Below are positions 37,691 to 47,489 of a stretch of DNA of 64,000 nt, piece by piece. The position numbers and the translations under genes are program-made. The notes beneath the pieces were generated by a model, which was not told where the DNA came from, did not search any database, and worked only from the letters and a program-made list of their open reading frames with translations. The stretch lies in NCBI RefSeq assembly GCF_002197845.1, contig NZ_NIDE01000015.1, positions 1 through 64,000 of the forward strand. The letters run 5' to 3'. This DNA comes from Fimbriiglobus ruber (lineage in GTDB: Bacteria > Planctomycetota > Planctomycetia > Gemmatales > Gemmataceae). Position 1 is the first letter of the stretch. Each line of letters opens with the position of its first letter.

Positions 37691-38788
37691 TCAGGCCGCC
37701 GGGCCGGTGGGCACAATCATTTCGGACGTGGCGGCGCGTTCCGCGTACGGGTCGTCCTGCTCGCCGGCCGCTTCCGCTTCCTTGATCGGGAGTTCGGCCT
37801 TCATCCGCAGGTACGCGATGTAGCCGATCAGCCCGAGCGTCCACTCGATCAACCGCATGGAGAGGCGTCCAGCGACGCCGACGGCGGCCGCCTCGGGGCC
37901 GCGGATGAGCGTGTACAGGTATCCGAAAATCGCTTCCCCGCCGCCCACGCCGCCCGGGGCGGGGAAGAACGCCTGCGCGATGTACCCGATCGGCGCGATC
38001 ACGAAGTGCTCGGGCAACGTGCCCAACAGATCCCGGTTCTCGGGCGGGAAGACCTGCACCGAGAAGTGGAAGATGAACACGAAGGCGGGGTGCGTCAGCG
38101 CCGACAAGGCGAGGGCAAGCAGGACCGCCCCCGGCCGCTGCCGGTACGTCCAGACGGCGTACCACACTTCGGCCAAATGGTGCCCGAGTTTGGGGATCTT
38201 GTGCAACCGTCCGGCGAACCGGTCCGCGCGGGCCGTCGGCAGAAACCCGAGGGCGATGTACCCGACCGTCATCACGACCACGATCCCGGCGCAGACGCGG
38301 ATGATGTACTGCAAGTACTCGTTGGCCAGGATCTGTTGATTCCCGGTGAACCAACACCACCCGCCCACGACCGCGACGAACAGGATCAGGCCGTACAGCC
38401 CGATGACCCGGTCGGCCATCACGGTGGCGACGGCCGCCGCCCGGCGGCCCGGTTGGTCCTTGGCGATGAAAAACGCTTTCACCAGGTCGCCGCCGACCGA
38501 CCCCGGCAGGAACGAGTTATAGTAGTACCCGACGAGCCCGAGTCGGACCGCGCCGCGGGCGGAAAACGGGAGGCCGAGGGCGTGGACGAGGATGTACCAC
38601 CGGTACATTTGAATGGCCGTGCAAACGACGCTGAGCGCGGCCGCGGCGAGAAGGTACTCCCACTGCGGTTCCTGACGGAACAGGTTCTGGAGTTGATTCC
38701 AAAACTTCGCGACGACGTACGCGAGGGCGCCGAACCCGAGGCCGTACTTCAGCAGGTTGGAGATCAGATTCGAACTAAGCTTTTTCAC
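37691..38788 (-). CDS. Lysylphosphatidylglycerol-synthase-type transmembrane protein (flippase-like domain)
   Basis: 365 residues with about eight membrane spans. The N-terminal MKKLSSNLISNLLKYGLGFG is followed by the family signature GYYYNSFLPGSVGGDLVKAF (~residues 87-106) and by ADRVIGLYGLILFVAVVGG and FFPAPGGVGGGEAIFGYL. This is the N-terminal membrane half of MprF-like proteins, found alone in many bacteria; stand-alone members are thought to move or bind lipids or glycolipids. It lacks the C-terminal aminoacyl-transferase domain, so it cannot add lysine to lipids by itself. The C-terminus is a short acidic tail. The substrate is unknown. Confidence 0.88.
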   Translation of the reverse strand: MKKLSSNLISNLLKYGLGFGALAYVVAKFWNQLQNLFRQEPQWEYLLAAAALSVVCTAIQMYRWYILVHALGLPFSARGAVRLGLVGYYYNSFLPGSVGGDLVKAFFIAKDQPGRRAAAVATVMADRVIGLYGLILFVAVVGGWCWFTGNQQILANEYLQYIIRVCAGIVVVMTVGYIALGFLPTARADRFAGRLHKIPKLGHHLAEVWYAVWTYRQRPGAVLLALALSALTHPAFVFIFHFSVQVFPPENRDLLGTLPEHFVIAPIGYIAQAFFPAPGGVGGGEAIFGYLYTLIRGPEAAAVGVAGRLSMRLIEWTLGLIGYIAYLRMKAELPIKEAEAAGEQDDPYAERAATSEMIVPTGPAA

Positions 38789-38914
38789 ACCACGCTCCCG
38801 CGTCGGGTCGAAGGGCGGGGCGTCGGACGCCGGCCGCCGGGAGCGGGTATTCTCCGGAAGGCGGCCGGATACGTCAATTCGAGGTGTGGTCGCCGGGGCG
38901 AATCAGGAACCGGA

Positions 38915-40333
38915 TTACGCGAGGATGTCTTTGACCACCTCGCCGTGAACGTCGGTGAGCCGGTAGTCCCGGCCCTGGAAGCGGTAGGTCAGTTTGGTGT
39001 GGTCCAGCCCAAGTAGATGCAGGATCGTGGCTTGCAGGTCGTGGACGTGGACCGGGTTCTCGGCCACGCTGTACCCGATGTCGTCGGTCTTGCCGTAAAC
39101 GAACCCGCGTTTGACGCCGCCACCGGCGAGCCACATCGTGTACGCGTCGATGTGGTGGTCTCGGCCGATCGTCTCCCGCGGCTCGCCCATCGGGGTGCGG
39201 CCGAACTCGCCGCCCCAGACCACGAGCGTCGAATCGAGCAGCCCGCACCGCTTCAAGTCCGCCACCAGAGCGGCGCACGGTTTGTCGATTTCTTTGCAGA
39301 TATTGTCCAGCGGCTTGGTCAAGTCGAGGCTGCCGCCGTGGTGGTCCCAGTCGGTGTGGTAAAGCTGGACGAAGCGGACGCCCCGCTCGACCAACCGCCG
39401 GGCGAGCAGGCAGTTCGCCCCGAACGACGGCTTACCCGGCTCGGCTCCGTAGAGGGCGAGCGTGTCCTTCGATTCCTTGGCGATGTCCATCAGCTCCGGT
39501 GCGGCGGTCTGCATCCGGTACGCCATCTCATACGCAGCGATCCGCGTCTCGATTTCCGGGTCGCCGACCGACGTGTGGTGCAACCGGTTCATATCGCGGA
39601 CCGCGTCCACGAACTCGCCCTGCTGCTTGGGATCGACGCCCGGCGGGGATTTGAGGTCGAGGATCGGGTGCGCGCCTTTGAGGAACGGTACGCCCTGGTG
39701 GGTGGTCGGCAGGAACCCGGACGAATACAGCGCCGCGCCGCCGCGGGGGCCGCGGGGGCCGGACTGGAGGACCACGAAGCCCGGCAAGCTGTCGGACGCC
39801 GACCCGATCCCGTAAGTGACCCACGACCCCATGCTCGGCCGGCCGAACTGCGGCGAGCCGGTGTTCACGAAACATTTCGCCGGGCCGTGGTTGAACACGT
39901 CCGTCTTCATTCCCCGGACCCAGCAGACGTCGTCGGCGATGGCGCGGTGGTACGGGAGCAGGTCGCTCACGTCCATCCCGCACTGTCCGGCTTTAGCGAA
40001 CTTCCGCCGGCACCCGAGTACCTTGGGCGTCCCCTTTAGGAACGCGAACCGCTTGCCGTCGATGAACGTCTTCGGGATGGGCTTCCCGTCGAGTTTGTTC
40101 AACTCGGGCTTGGGGTCGAACAGTTCGAGCTGGCTCGGCCCGCCGGCCATGAACAGGTAGATGACGGCCTTCGCCTTCGGCGCGAAGTGCGGCGGCTTCG
40201 GCGCGAGCGGCGACGCCCCCACCGCGGCGGACGCATCCCGGCTTAGGAGTGCGGCGAGGGCGGTCGACCCGACGCCGACGCCGCAATCGCGGAAGAAGTG
40301 CCTTCGGGTGGAAGCGAGGAGAGATGGTGTCAT
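38915..40333 (-). CDS. DUF1501 protein with Tat-type signal
   Basis: 472 residues. The N-terminus [24 protein letters not shown] carries a Tat-like RRxFF motif and hydrophobic stretch, followed by [26 protein letters not shown], the DUF1501 hallmark. Later come [14 protein letters not shown] and [11 protein letters not shown], resembling the metal-binding motifs of the sulfatase / alkaline-phosphatase superfamily to which DUF1501 is distantly related. In Planctomycetes it is almost always paired with a DUF1549/DUF1553 cytochrome protein, as here upstream, suggesting a joint exported function in substrate breakdown. Enzymatic activity has not been established for the family as far as I know. 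Confidence 0.92.
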   Translation of the reverse strand: MTPSLLASTRRHFFRDCGVGVGSTALAALLSRDASAAVGASPLAPKPPHFAPKAKAVIYLFMAGGPSQLELFDPKPELNKLDGKPIPKTFIDGKRFAFLKGTPKVLGCRRKFAKAGQCGMDVSDLLPYHRAIADDVCWVRGMKTDVFNHGPAKCFVNTGSPQFGRPSMGSWVTYGIGSASDSLPGFVVLQSGPRGPRGGAALYSSGFLPTTHQGVPFLKGAHPILDLKSPPGVDPKQQGEFVDAVRDMNRLHHTSVGDPEIETRIAAYEMAYRMQTAAPELMDIAKESKDTLALYGAEPGKPSFGANCLLARRLVERGVRFVQLYHTDWDHHGGSLDLTKPLDNICKEIDKPCAALVADLKRCGLLDSTLVVWGGEFGRTPMGEPRETIGRDHHIDAYTMWLAGGGVKRGFVYGKTDDIGYSVAENPVHVHDLQATILHLLGLDHTKLTYRFQGRDYRLTDVHGEVVKDILA

Positions 40334-40360
40334 GGGGATTTCAGGGGATAGAAGAATGAT

Positions 40361-40585
40361 TTCGCCGCAGAGGGCACGAGAGGGCGCAAGAGAAAACCAA
40401 GAAAAAGAGATTCACCGCAGAGGGCACGAGAGGGCGCAAAGGAAAACCAAGAACATTCATTTTAAAGCCAAGCATTCATCAGAAAGAGCTTGAAACAAGA
40501 TACTAATGCGAATGATTGATTTTTTTTTCTTACTCTACTCTTCCGTTCTCCTCTCATGTGCCCTCTCGTGCCCTCTGCTGTGAAT
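40361..40585. repeat. CGCAGAGGGCACGAGAGGGC repeat, two direct and one inverted copy (family member 4)
   Basis: A unit beginning TTCGCCGCAGAGGGCACGAG and ending AAAACCAAGAA occurs at 40361-40403, again with two changes at 40411-40453, and inverted at 40551-40585. It fills most of the 262-base gap between the DUF1549/1553 gene and the DUF1501 gene, both on the minus strand. The opening TTCxCCGCAGA is shared with the hairpins at 21343. Between the copies is an AT-rich region with a run of nine T at about 40521-40529. Confidence 0.85.
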
Positions 40586-40595
40586 AAGGTTTTGG

Positions 40596-42911
40596 TTACT
40601 CCCGCGTGATGAACTCGTCCAGGTTGAGCAGCACCCGTGCGGTTCTGGCCCAAGCGGTCGTTGGATCGGCCGTCCGGCAACCTTCCAGGTATTTCAGGAC
40701 GCGGTCGCGCTCGGCCGGGGCGGGCTGCCGAACGAAGCAGAGCTTGAAAGCGTAATCGATCTTCCCCGCGTCGCTCGCGGACCCTTCCTTACTGAGCCTG
40801 TGAGCCAGCCCTTCTGCGAATTCGACGAACGCCGGGTCGTTCGCCAGGTGAAGGGCCTGGAGCGGCGTGTCGCTACGGTTACGGCGGGTGCAGGCGGTCT
40901 GGGCGTCGGCCCCGTCGAACGTGGTGAGCAGGTGGTGCTGGCTCTGCCGCCAGATGTACGTGTACAGCCCGCGGCGGAAGCGGTCCTCGCCCTTGCTCTC
41001 GGGCCACGCCTTCTTGCTCTGCGTGAACGTGAACAGCTCGGGCGGCAGCGGCGGGTAGACGCCCGGCCCGCCGACCTTCGGCGAAAGTAATCCGCTGGCC
41101 GAGAGCGCGGCGTCGCGGATGATCTCGGCCTCAAGGCGGAGCCGGTTCTGGCGGGCGAGCAACTTGTTGAGCGGGTCTTTCGCGTCCACGTCTTTCCGCG
41201 CGGCCGACGCCCGGCGGTAGGTCGCGCTGGTCACGATGAGGCGGTGAATCTGTTTCACCGACCACGATCGCGGGCCGACGTTCCCGACTCTGAAAGCATA
41301 ACCGAACAAGTGAAAAACTTTGCCTTCCGCGGCCGGCACCTCGGCGACTCGACGACTCATCATGAATTCGCAAGCGAGCCAGTCGAGCAGTTCGGGGTGC
41401 GTCGGGGGGCTGCTTTGCATACCGAAGTCGTTCTCGGTTTCGACCAGCCCTTTACCGAAGAACTGCTGCCAGTACCGGTTCACGACCACCCGGGCGGTGA
41501 GCGGGTTCTCGGGTGACACGAGCCATTTTGCCAGATCGAGGCGGGTTTGCCGGGTGGCTTTGTTGGCGGCCGGGGCAGGGGTGCGAACCAACACGGCGGG
41601 CGGCCCCGCGGCGACCTTGTCTCCTTTCCGCAGGAAGTCGCCGCGGATCTGCACGAACGTCTCGCGCGGGTTCGCCCGCTCCCGCATGACCAGCGTCGTC
41701 GGGATCTGGCTGCTCACCTTCTTGAGTTGCGCCTCGACCTTCTTGACGGCGTCGTCCATCCCCGTCCGCCGGAGGTCCGCGAGGGTGGCCGTCAGTTCCG
41801 CGATCTTCTTCTCGACCTCCGCGTTGCCGCCGAGCGTGACGGTGGGCTCGTCGCAGCTGTTGAAGTATGCGTAGAGCCGGTAGTAATCCTTCTGCGAGAC
41901 CGGGTCGTACTTGTGGTCGTGGCACTGGGCGCACCCGACGGTCAGGCCCAGCCACACGGCCCCGGTGGTGTTGGCCCGGTCGACCGTTCGTTCGACGCGG
42001 AACTGTTCCGGGTCCGTTCCACCCTCTTCATTGAACGACGTGTTCCGGTGAAACCCGGTGGCGACGAGTTGGTCCTTGGCCGGGTTCGGCAGCAGGTCGC
42101 CCGCGAGCTGTTGGACCGTGAACTGGTCGAACGGCAGGTCGTCGTTGAACGCTTTGATGACCCAGTCGCGGTACGGCCAGACCGACCGCGCGCCGTCGAT
42201 CGTGTACCCGTTACTGTCGGCGTACCGGGCGAGATCGAGCCAGTGTCGGGCCTGCCGCTCTCCGTAGTGTGGCGAGGCGAGCAGCCGGTCGACCACCTTT
42301 TCGTAAGCGGCGGGCGACTCGTCCGCCAGGAAGGCGTCGACCTCGGCCGGGGTCGGTAGCAGTCCGGTCAAGTCGAGCGTGACGCGGCGAATGAGTACCG
42401 CGCGGTCGGCTTCGGGCGACGGCGCCAGCCCGGCCTTCGCCAACCGGGCGTTCACGAATGCGTCGATCGGGTTTCCCGCGGCGGAGCCGGGCACCGTCGG
42501 CCGCGCCGGCGGGGTGAATGCCCAGTGCGGCGCGTAGTCACCGCCCGCGGCGACCCACGCCTTGAGGGTCGCAATCTGCGCCGGCGTGAGTCGGTCGCCG
42601 GCTTCGGGCGGCGGCATGCGGTCGTCGTCCGCTTCGGCGGTGATCCGCTCGATGACGCTGCTCGCGTCGGGCTTCCCGGGGACAATCGCATTCTTCTTTG
42701 TGGCGAAACTTTTCGCGTCCAGCCGCACTCCGCCCTTCTGCGACGCCGGCCCGTGGCACTTGAAGCACGAGTTGGAAAGGATCGGCCGGACGTCCCGGTT
42801 GAAGTCGGGTACGTCCGCCCCGACGGCATTCGCGACGAACACGCAGGCGGCCGCGAAAGTGCCAACGAACACCCGGACATGCACGAACGAGGGTTTAAAA
42901 GCAAAAGGCAT
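40596..42911 (-). CDS. Planctomycete cytochrome C / DUF1549 / DUF1553 protein
   Basis: 771 residues from ATG 42911, with GGAG five bases upstream and a signal peptide beginning there (VRVFVGTFAAACVFVANAVGA). The cytochrome-like domain has one CxxCH in VRPILSNSCFKCHGPASQKG (~residues 40-60), followed by DRMPPPEAGDRLTPAQ. The DUF1549 portion (~110-320) includes FVNARLAKAGLAPSPEADR and WLDLARYADSNGYTID, and DUF1553 (~430-730) includes MQSSPPTHPELLDWLACEFM. It is exported. A heme link is probable; the family is proposed to take part in oxidative breakdown of polymers or in electron transfer. Expected operon partner: the DUF1501 gene immediately downstream. Confidence 0.93.
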   Translation of the reverse strand: MPFAFKPSFVHVRVFVGTFAAACVFVANAVGADVPDFNRDVRPILSNSCFKCHGPASQKGGVRLDAKSFATKKNAIVPGKPDASSVIERITAEADDDRMPPPEAGDRLTPAQIATLKAWVAAGGDYAPHWAFTPPARPTVPGSAAGNPIDAFVNARLAKAGLAPSPEADRAVLIRRVTLDLTGLLPTPAEVDAFLADESPAAYEKVVDRLLASPHYGERQARHWLDLARYADSNGYTIDGARSVWPYRDWVIKAFNDDLPFDQFTVQQLAGDLLPNPAKDQLVATGFHRNTSFNEEGGTDPEQFRVERTVDRANTTGAVWLGLTVGCAQCHDHKYDPVSQKDYYRLYAYFNSCDEPTVTLGGNAEVEKKIAELTATLADLRRTGMDDAVKKVEAQLKKVSSQIPTTLVMRERANPRETFVQIRGDFLRKGDKVAAGPPAVLVRTPAPAANKATRQTRLDLAKWLVSPENPLTARVVVNRYWQQFFGKGLVETENDFGMQSSPPTHPELLDWLACEFMMSRRVAEVPAAEGKVFHLFGYAFRVGNVGPRSWSVKQIHRLIVTSATYRRASAARKDVDAKDPLNKLLARQNRLRLEAEIIRDAALSASGLLSPKVGGPGVYPPLPPELFTFTQSKKAWPESKGEDRFRRGLYTYIWRQSQHHLLTTFDGADAQTACTRRNRSDTPLQALHLANDPAFVEFAEGLAHRLSKEGSASDAGKIDYAFKLCFVRQPAPAERDRVLKYLEGCRTADPTTAWARTARVLLNLDEFITRE

Positions 42912-43325
42912 GTCGGCTCCGAAAAGCAGCGCGGGCGGAGGGGTTCGGCAGGTATGCAGTATTGTGCCCGCGCGGGCGGTCATTCACAAGGGCCGGGTTT
43001 CGGGGCAATTTGGGGTGAGATAAGGGATGAAACACCGTCACGAAAATTCGGTAGCGGGCGAACTTTTTCCCGCCATGCGCAACTACGGCAGCCGGGATCT
43101 CCGATAGTGTCGGCAAACTCGGCAGTTTGATTGCACTCGGCAAAGTTGGATGCTATGCAAACCTGTGACTTCACGTCCCGATCGCCCACGCGAACCGGAC
43201 GGCGAGACGGCGCTCTCGGGTGTTAGGGCGCTTTCGCGACACGACATTCCCGCCACGACGGCGACCGACCGATCCGCCCTCAGGATGCCACAACCCGGGC
43301 CGATGGTCGAACCGGTTCCCGAATT
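42912..43325. other. Gene-free divergent intergenic region
   Basis: 414 bases between the divergent DUF1549/1553 gene and the kinase-TPR gene. No convincing coding sequence, repeat or structured element seen. A TTGATT at about 43126 followed 18 bases later by TGCTAT is a weak promoter candidate for the kinase. AT content rises moderately near 43020-43160. Confidence 0.5.
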
Positions 43326-46300
43326 ATGGACGCCACCGCACACGTTTTGACCGGGAACAACCGAACCCGGTACATCGAAGCCTTCGAGGGGAGCGGGCGC
43401 GGCGGCCCCAAGGCCTTGGGGGCTTTCCTCCCGCCCCGCGCCGACCCGGACTACCTCTGGGTGTTGACCGAACTCGTCCGGAGCGACCTCGAACACAACC
43501 GGGCGGCCGGGAATCGGCGGCGCCTGGCCGACTACCGGGCCGATTACCCCGACCTGTTTGCCGACCCCGACCTGATCCGCGGCCTGGCGTCCGAGGAATT
43601 CGCGCAACTGGCCGCCCGCGGCGAGAATCCGGACCCCGACGATTACGCTTGGGTGTACGACCGCGACACCCGCCCCCCGCTGCCGGACGACTTGGGCCGC
43701 ACCCCGGCCCCGATCCGCTTCCTGGACATCAACTCGCCTTGGCCCCCGTCCGGCAGCCCGGAGTCCAACAGCTTCGGGTCGATGGGTGAGGCCCCGCTGC
43801 CGGCCGCGGAAACGAACGGCGACCCGGCGACGGACGAAGTGTTCGACCTCTCGCTGGCGGACGCGCTCGCCACCGCCCGCGTGCAACCAGCGCCGGCCCC
43901 GGCCCCCGTGCCGAGCAACCCGCGCGGGAACGCGGCGTTCCCGGTCGTCGGCCAGACGTTTCTCGGGTTCCAGCTCGTTTCCGTCCTCGGGACCGGGGCG
44001 TTCGCCCGGGTGTTCCTCGCCGAACAGACGGCCCTCGCGAACCGCCCGGTGGCCCTCAAAGTCACTACTAGGCCGACCCGGGAACCGCAGCAACTCGCCA
44101 AGTTGCGGCACACGAACATCGTTCCGATCCACTCCGTCCACGACCGGAGCCCGTTCCAGGCCGTGTGCATGCCGTTCCTGGGGCGGCAGACGCTCGCCGA
44201 CCTGATCCAGGAGTGCCGCGACACCGGCGTCTTCTCGCTCGCCCGCGCCCCCCACGCGAGTACGACCCAGGCCGCGAAGACCACCGCCATCGGGCAACCG
44301 GCGCCGGCGTTCTCGCCCGCGGTGCCCGCCCCGCGGGCACGCTTGGGGTTGCCCGGGACCACGCACGTCGACCGGGTGCTGTGGCTCATGACCCGGCTCG
44401 CAGACGGACTCGCCCACGCGCACGACATCGGCATCCTCCACCTCGACCTGAAGCCGGCGAACATCCTACTGGCGGACGACGGGCAGCCGCTGTTGCTCGA
44501 CTTCAACCTGGCGTTCGACGTCCGGGCCCGGGACCGCCAGTGGGCCGGCGGGACGCTCCCGTACATGGCGCCGGAGCAACTCGACGAGTATTACACCCGA
44601 AGTCTGAACCGCGGCCCCGAGCGGGTTTCCGTCGGAACCTGTGTCGATAGTCGGACCGACCTGTTCTCGCTCGGGGTGATCTTCGCCGAGTTACTAACCG
44701 GTCGGAACCCGTTTATGGTGACGGACGGGGAGCGGGCCGACCTGGCCACACTGGTCCGACTCCGCCGGATTCCCGTCCCCGGCGTGCGCTCCCTCAATCG
44801 CGCCGCCCCGCCCGCCGTCGAAGCGATCGTCCGCAAGCTCCTCCACACGGACCCGGCCCACCGGTACCAGTCGGCCCGGCACCTGCTCGACGACCTGGAA
44901 CGCCAGCGGCAGAACTTGCCGCTGGCACACGCGGTCAACCCGTCGTTCCGGGAACGGCTCGGGAAATGGCGGCGGCGGAACCCGCGGGTCGCGGCCCAGG
45001 TGGTACTCGCGTGTACGGTTTTCGCCGCGGCCGGGTTAGGCGGGCTGGCCTACCAGCAGGCCCAAGTTCAAACCAGGGCGGACGCGACGGCCCGTGCCCT
45101 CGGCGTCGCCCGCGAGCTGACCACCCTGCGCGTCGACCTCGGTGCCACCGACGACCCCAAAATCCGGGCTACCGCCCTGGACCGCGGCCGCGAGCTGCTC
45201 GCGGCCTACGGGCTGCCCGGGAAGACGGACGGGCCGAACGCGCCCGACCTGTCGTCGGACGCGCGGACCGCCCTCGTGACCGACCTGGGCGAGCTGGCCC
45301 TTCTCATGGCCCACGCCGAATGGATGAGCGAACGACATCTGGCGCCGGGGAAGCGAACGCGGACGGACGCGGCCCGGACCTGGAACCAGGTCGCCGCCGC
45401 GTGCTACGCCGGTCGCCCGATCCCCCGCACGATCGCCGACCAGGATCAAATGCTGGCCCTGACACCGGCCGAACTCGTGCCGGTTTTCAAGGGCCGGGAG
45501 GCCCTCATTGAAGACGAGACGAACGCGGACCGGTACGTCCGGGCGGTCGCGCTCATGGCCGCCGGGTTGCACCGCCTGGCGGCCGAGCCACTGGCCGCGA
45601 TCGTCGACGATGACCCGACCCACTTCGCGGCCCAGTTCGCGCTCGGGTACTGTGACATGGTCCGGTCCAAGCACGACTCCGCGCTCGAACGGTTCCGGGC
45701 CGCCAAATCCCTGGCGCCGGGCGACCCCCGCCCCGGGTACTTCCGCGGGATCATTCTTTACAACAGGCGAGAGTACGTCCGGGCCGAGGCCGAGTTCACC
45801 GACTCGATCAAGCGGAACCCCGATCACGCCGAATCGTACCGGCACCGCGGCATGGCCCGCATCGGGAAAGGCGCCAAGCAAATCCGCAACGGCCGCGGGG
45901 CCATCGACGATTTCACGCGGGCGCTCGAACTCGGGGCTCCGCCGGTCGTGACGTACCTGTCGCGCGCCAAGGCGGAAGAAGCTGTCGGCGATAAAGCGGC
46001 GGCCGGCCGCGACCGGGCGGCTGCAGCCGCTGCCGCGCCCGCGACGGCCGACGAGTACGTCGCCCGCGGGCTCCTTCGGGTCGCGACCAACCCGACCGGG
46101 GCTCTGGCCGATTACGCCGCCGCCGCCGAGGTCAACCCCCAGTACCTTCCGGCCTGGCACAATCAGGCCCACGTGCTGGCGGAAGTGTTGGGTCAACCGA
46201 AGAAGGCCCTGGAGGTCGAGCGGAAGGCGGTCGCCTGCAACCCGGACTTCGCGCTCGCCCGGGCCGGACTGGGTGTCCTCTGCGCCCGCCTCGGCCGCCA

Positions 46301-46562
46301 CGACGAGGGCCGCCAGGAGGCTCAAAAAGCCCTCCACCTGTCCGACGCCCCACTCATCGCGTACCAGGCCGCGTGCGTGTACGCCCTGGCGCCCAAGGAC
46401 GATCAGGCCGCCCGCACCCGGGCACTCGACCTCTTCCGGCAGGCGCTTCGCACCGGATACCGGGATTTCGCCGCGATCGACGCGGACAAGGACATGGCGG
46501 GCATCCGCGACCTGCCCGAGTTCCGCGACGCGCTCCGGGCCGCGCGGGAAATGGCCCATTGA
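43326..46562 (+). CDS. Ser/Thr protein kinase with C-terminal TPR repeats
   Basis: 1078 residues. The N-terminal ~200 residues lead to a kinase domain with the Gly loop GTGAFARV (~221), the ATP Lys in RPVALKVT, the catalytic loop HLDLKPANI (~373) where HRD is changed to HLD, and DFN in place of DFG in LLLDFNLAFD. The APE motif is intact (MAPEQLDE). One membrane span, VVLACTVFAAAGLGGLAYQQ (~558-577), separates the kinase from an extracytoplasmic part. The C-terminal ~350 residues contain TPR-like repeats (AAQFALGYCDMVRSKHDSAL; PDHAESYRHRGMARIGKG). Such kinases are numerous in Planctomycetes and are proposed to sense envelope signals. The metal-binding Asp is kept, so activity remains possible, but the DFG Gly is lost. 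Confidence 0.9.
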   Translation: MDATAHVLTGNNRTRYIEAFEGSGRGGPKALGAFLPPRADPDYLWVLTELVRSDLEHNRAAGNRRRLADYRADYPDLFADPDLIRGLASEEFAQLAARGENPDPDDYAWVYDRDTRPPLPDDLGRTPAPIRFLDINSPWPPSGSPESNSFGSMGEAPLPAAETNGDPATDEVFDLSLADALATARVQPAPAPAPVPSNPRGNAAFPVVGQTFLGFQLVSVLGTGAFARVFLAEQTALANRPVALKVTTRPTREPQQLAKLRHTNIVPIHSVHDRSPFQAVCMPFLGRQTLADLIQECRDTGVFSLARAPHASTTQAAKTTAIGQPAPAFSPAVPAPRARLGLPGTTHVDRVLWLMTRLADGLAHAHDIGILHLDLKPANILLADDGQPLLLDFNLAFDVRARDRQWAGGTLPYMAPEQLDEYYTRSLNRGPERVSVGTCVDSRTDLFSLGVIFAELLTGRNPFMVTDGERADLATLVRLRRIPVPGVRSLNRAAPPAVEAIVRKLLHTDPAHRYQSARHLLDDLERQRQNLPLAHAVNPSFRERLGKWRRRNPRVAAQVVLACTVFAAAGLGGLAYQQAQVQTRADATARALGVARELTTLRVDLGATDDPKIRATALDRGRELLAAYGLPGKTDGPNAPDLSSDARTALVTDLGELALLMAHAEWMSERHLAPGKRTRTDAARTWNQVAAACYAGRPIPRTIADQDQMLALTPAELVPVFKGREALIEDETNADRYVRAVALMAAGLHRLAAEPLAAIVDDDPTHFAAQFALGYCDMVRSKHDSALERFRAAKSLAPGDPRPGYFRGIILYNRREYVRAEAEFTDSIKRNPDHAESYRHRGMARIGKGAKQIRNGRGAIDDFTRALELGAPPVVTYLSRAKAEEAVGDKAAAGRDRAAAAAAAPATADEYVARGLLRVATNPTGALADYAAAAEVNPQYLPAWHNQAHVLAEVLGQPKKALEVERKAVACNPDFALARAGLGVLCARLGRHDEGRQEAQKALHLSDAPLIAYQAACVYALAPKDDQAARTRALDLFRQALRTGYRDFAAIDADKDMAGIRDLPEFRDALRAAREMAH

Positions 46563-46653
46563 GCAACGGCAGACGGGAGCGAAGCGCCGAGGCGTCCCGC
46601 GGCAGCAGAGGCCGGGATCGCGAAGCACGCCCTGAGAATCCGCCACGGTGAGT

Positions 46654-46977
46654 CCGCGCTCTGCCGAACAATTCTCGGTCCGTGAAGTGCAGGTCGTCCT
46701 TGTCGAAATACGGGTCGACCCACTTGTCAGTCGTCGACAGGAACCACTCCGCCGACACGGCGGTTTGCTGGGGCGAGGCGAATTTCGGCTTCCGGTCCGC
46801 CGGCTTCAACCCCGTCGCCGCGCGGTCCAGGGAGTCGAAGTGGTCGACCAGGGCGAGGGCCTTGATGGCGAACGCGGTGGCCACGTCCCCGTCGTGGATG
46901 GCGATCAGGTTGGACGACCCGCAGTGCACCACAGGGTCGTCCCCGCTGAACCCGCAGACGATGAATTTGTAAAACAT
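46654..46977 (-). pseudogene. Decayed phospholipase-D-like domain fragment
   Basis: About 105 residues resembling the C-terminal part of phospholipase-D-like proteins: KFIVCGFSGDDPVVHCGSSN, then LIAIHDGDVATAFAIKALALVDHF, and a tail with KDDLHFTDRELF. In intact relatives the HKD motif would read HHKFVV....D; here both the His (Phe) and the Asp (Gly) are replaced. The step from CGSSNL straight to IAIHD implies loss of about 12 residues. The N-terminal half is absent. Beyond the expected end near 46654 the frame runs on antisense into the kinase gene. All of this indicates a decayed remnant. Confidence 0.65.
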
Positions 46978-47299
46978 CCACCCGAAACGAGCCGTCGCGA
47001 GTCCGGCCGGGCAAAAGCATTGCCCACGGAATCGACCAATCAGGACATGATGGCGGTCACTGACGTCCGCGCCTTGAGCTTGTGCGGGCCATCGGGATGG
47101 GATACATCCGACGCTTCACCGTTGGCGGTGGCGCGAAACCCAAGCTGAAGACGCGGGACTGGTTTCTCTGGCAGGATCGCGTGTACCTTTTGGTGTGACA
47201 AGCCGCATTTTCGGTACAGGCTGCCGGACCGGTATTCTTTCCAGGCTAATATAATAGAAGTAAGAACTGCGGTGTTGACCGGAAAAAATGTTGCGGCTC
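46978..47299. other. Gene-free region upstream of the rRNA promoter
   Basis: About 320 bases with no convincing gene. Short open frames on both strands have atypical codon use and no recognisable domains or ribosome binding sites. AT content is higher from 47220 onward, leading into the rRNA promoter. Confidence 0.5.
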
Positions 47300-47327
47300 T
47301 TGACACTCGGAATCGGGCCTTTAGAAT
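47300..47327 (+). promoter_or_regulatory. Strong sigma70-type promoter for the tRNA-23S-5S unit
   Basis: TTGACA at 47300-47305, a 16-base spacer, and TAGAAT at 47322-47327. The -35 is a perfect and the -10 a five-of-six consensus match. It is preceded by an A-rich tract (GGAAAAAATG) like an UP element. No gene lies between it and the tRNA-Ile gene 163 bases downstream, so it probably drives the whole unit. Confidence 0.7.
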
Positions 47328-47443
47328 CCCTCAGTACCTTTGATATTTAGCCAAGCGAACCGCCTATGCGAATCCCGGCACAAAGCACGATGATTAGCCC
47401 GTCCGACGGGTAGCTCTCACCGGGAATTATGTTCGCTGGAGAG

Positions 47444-47475
47444 AGCCAAACCGAAAAGGTTTGGCTTTTGTGTTT
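47444..47475 (+). terminator. Intrinsic-terminator-like hairpin in the rRNA leader
   Basis: AGCCAAACC pairs with GGTTTGGCT (nine base pairs) around the loop GAAAA, followed by TTTGTGTTT. It resembles a rho-independent terminator but lies downstream of the promoter and only 15 bases before tRNA-Ile. Either it attenuates or is read through by antitermination, or it terminates another transcript. Confidence 0.65.
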
Positions 47476-47489
47476 CATGGTACGGCTTC

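Noticed and set aside
46648-47148. 166-residue plus-strand open frame
   Set aside because: Antisense to the PLD-like remnant whose residues are recognisable; composition is that of a reverse frame.
47040-47306. 88-residue minus-strand open frame ending near the rRNA promoter
   Set aside because: No recognisable motif, overlaps promoter elements, weak start signals.
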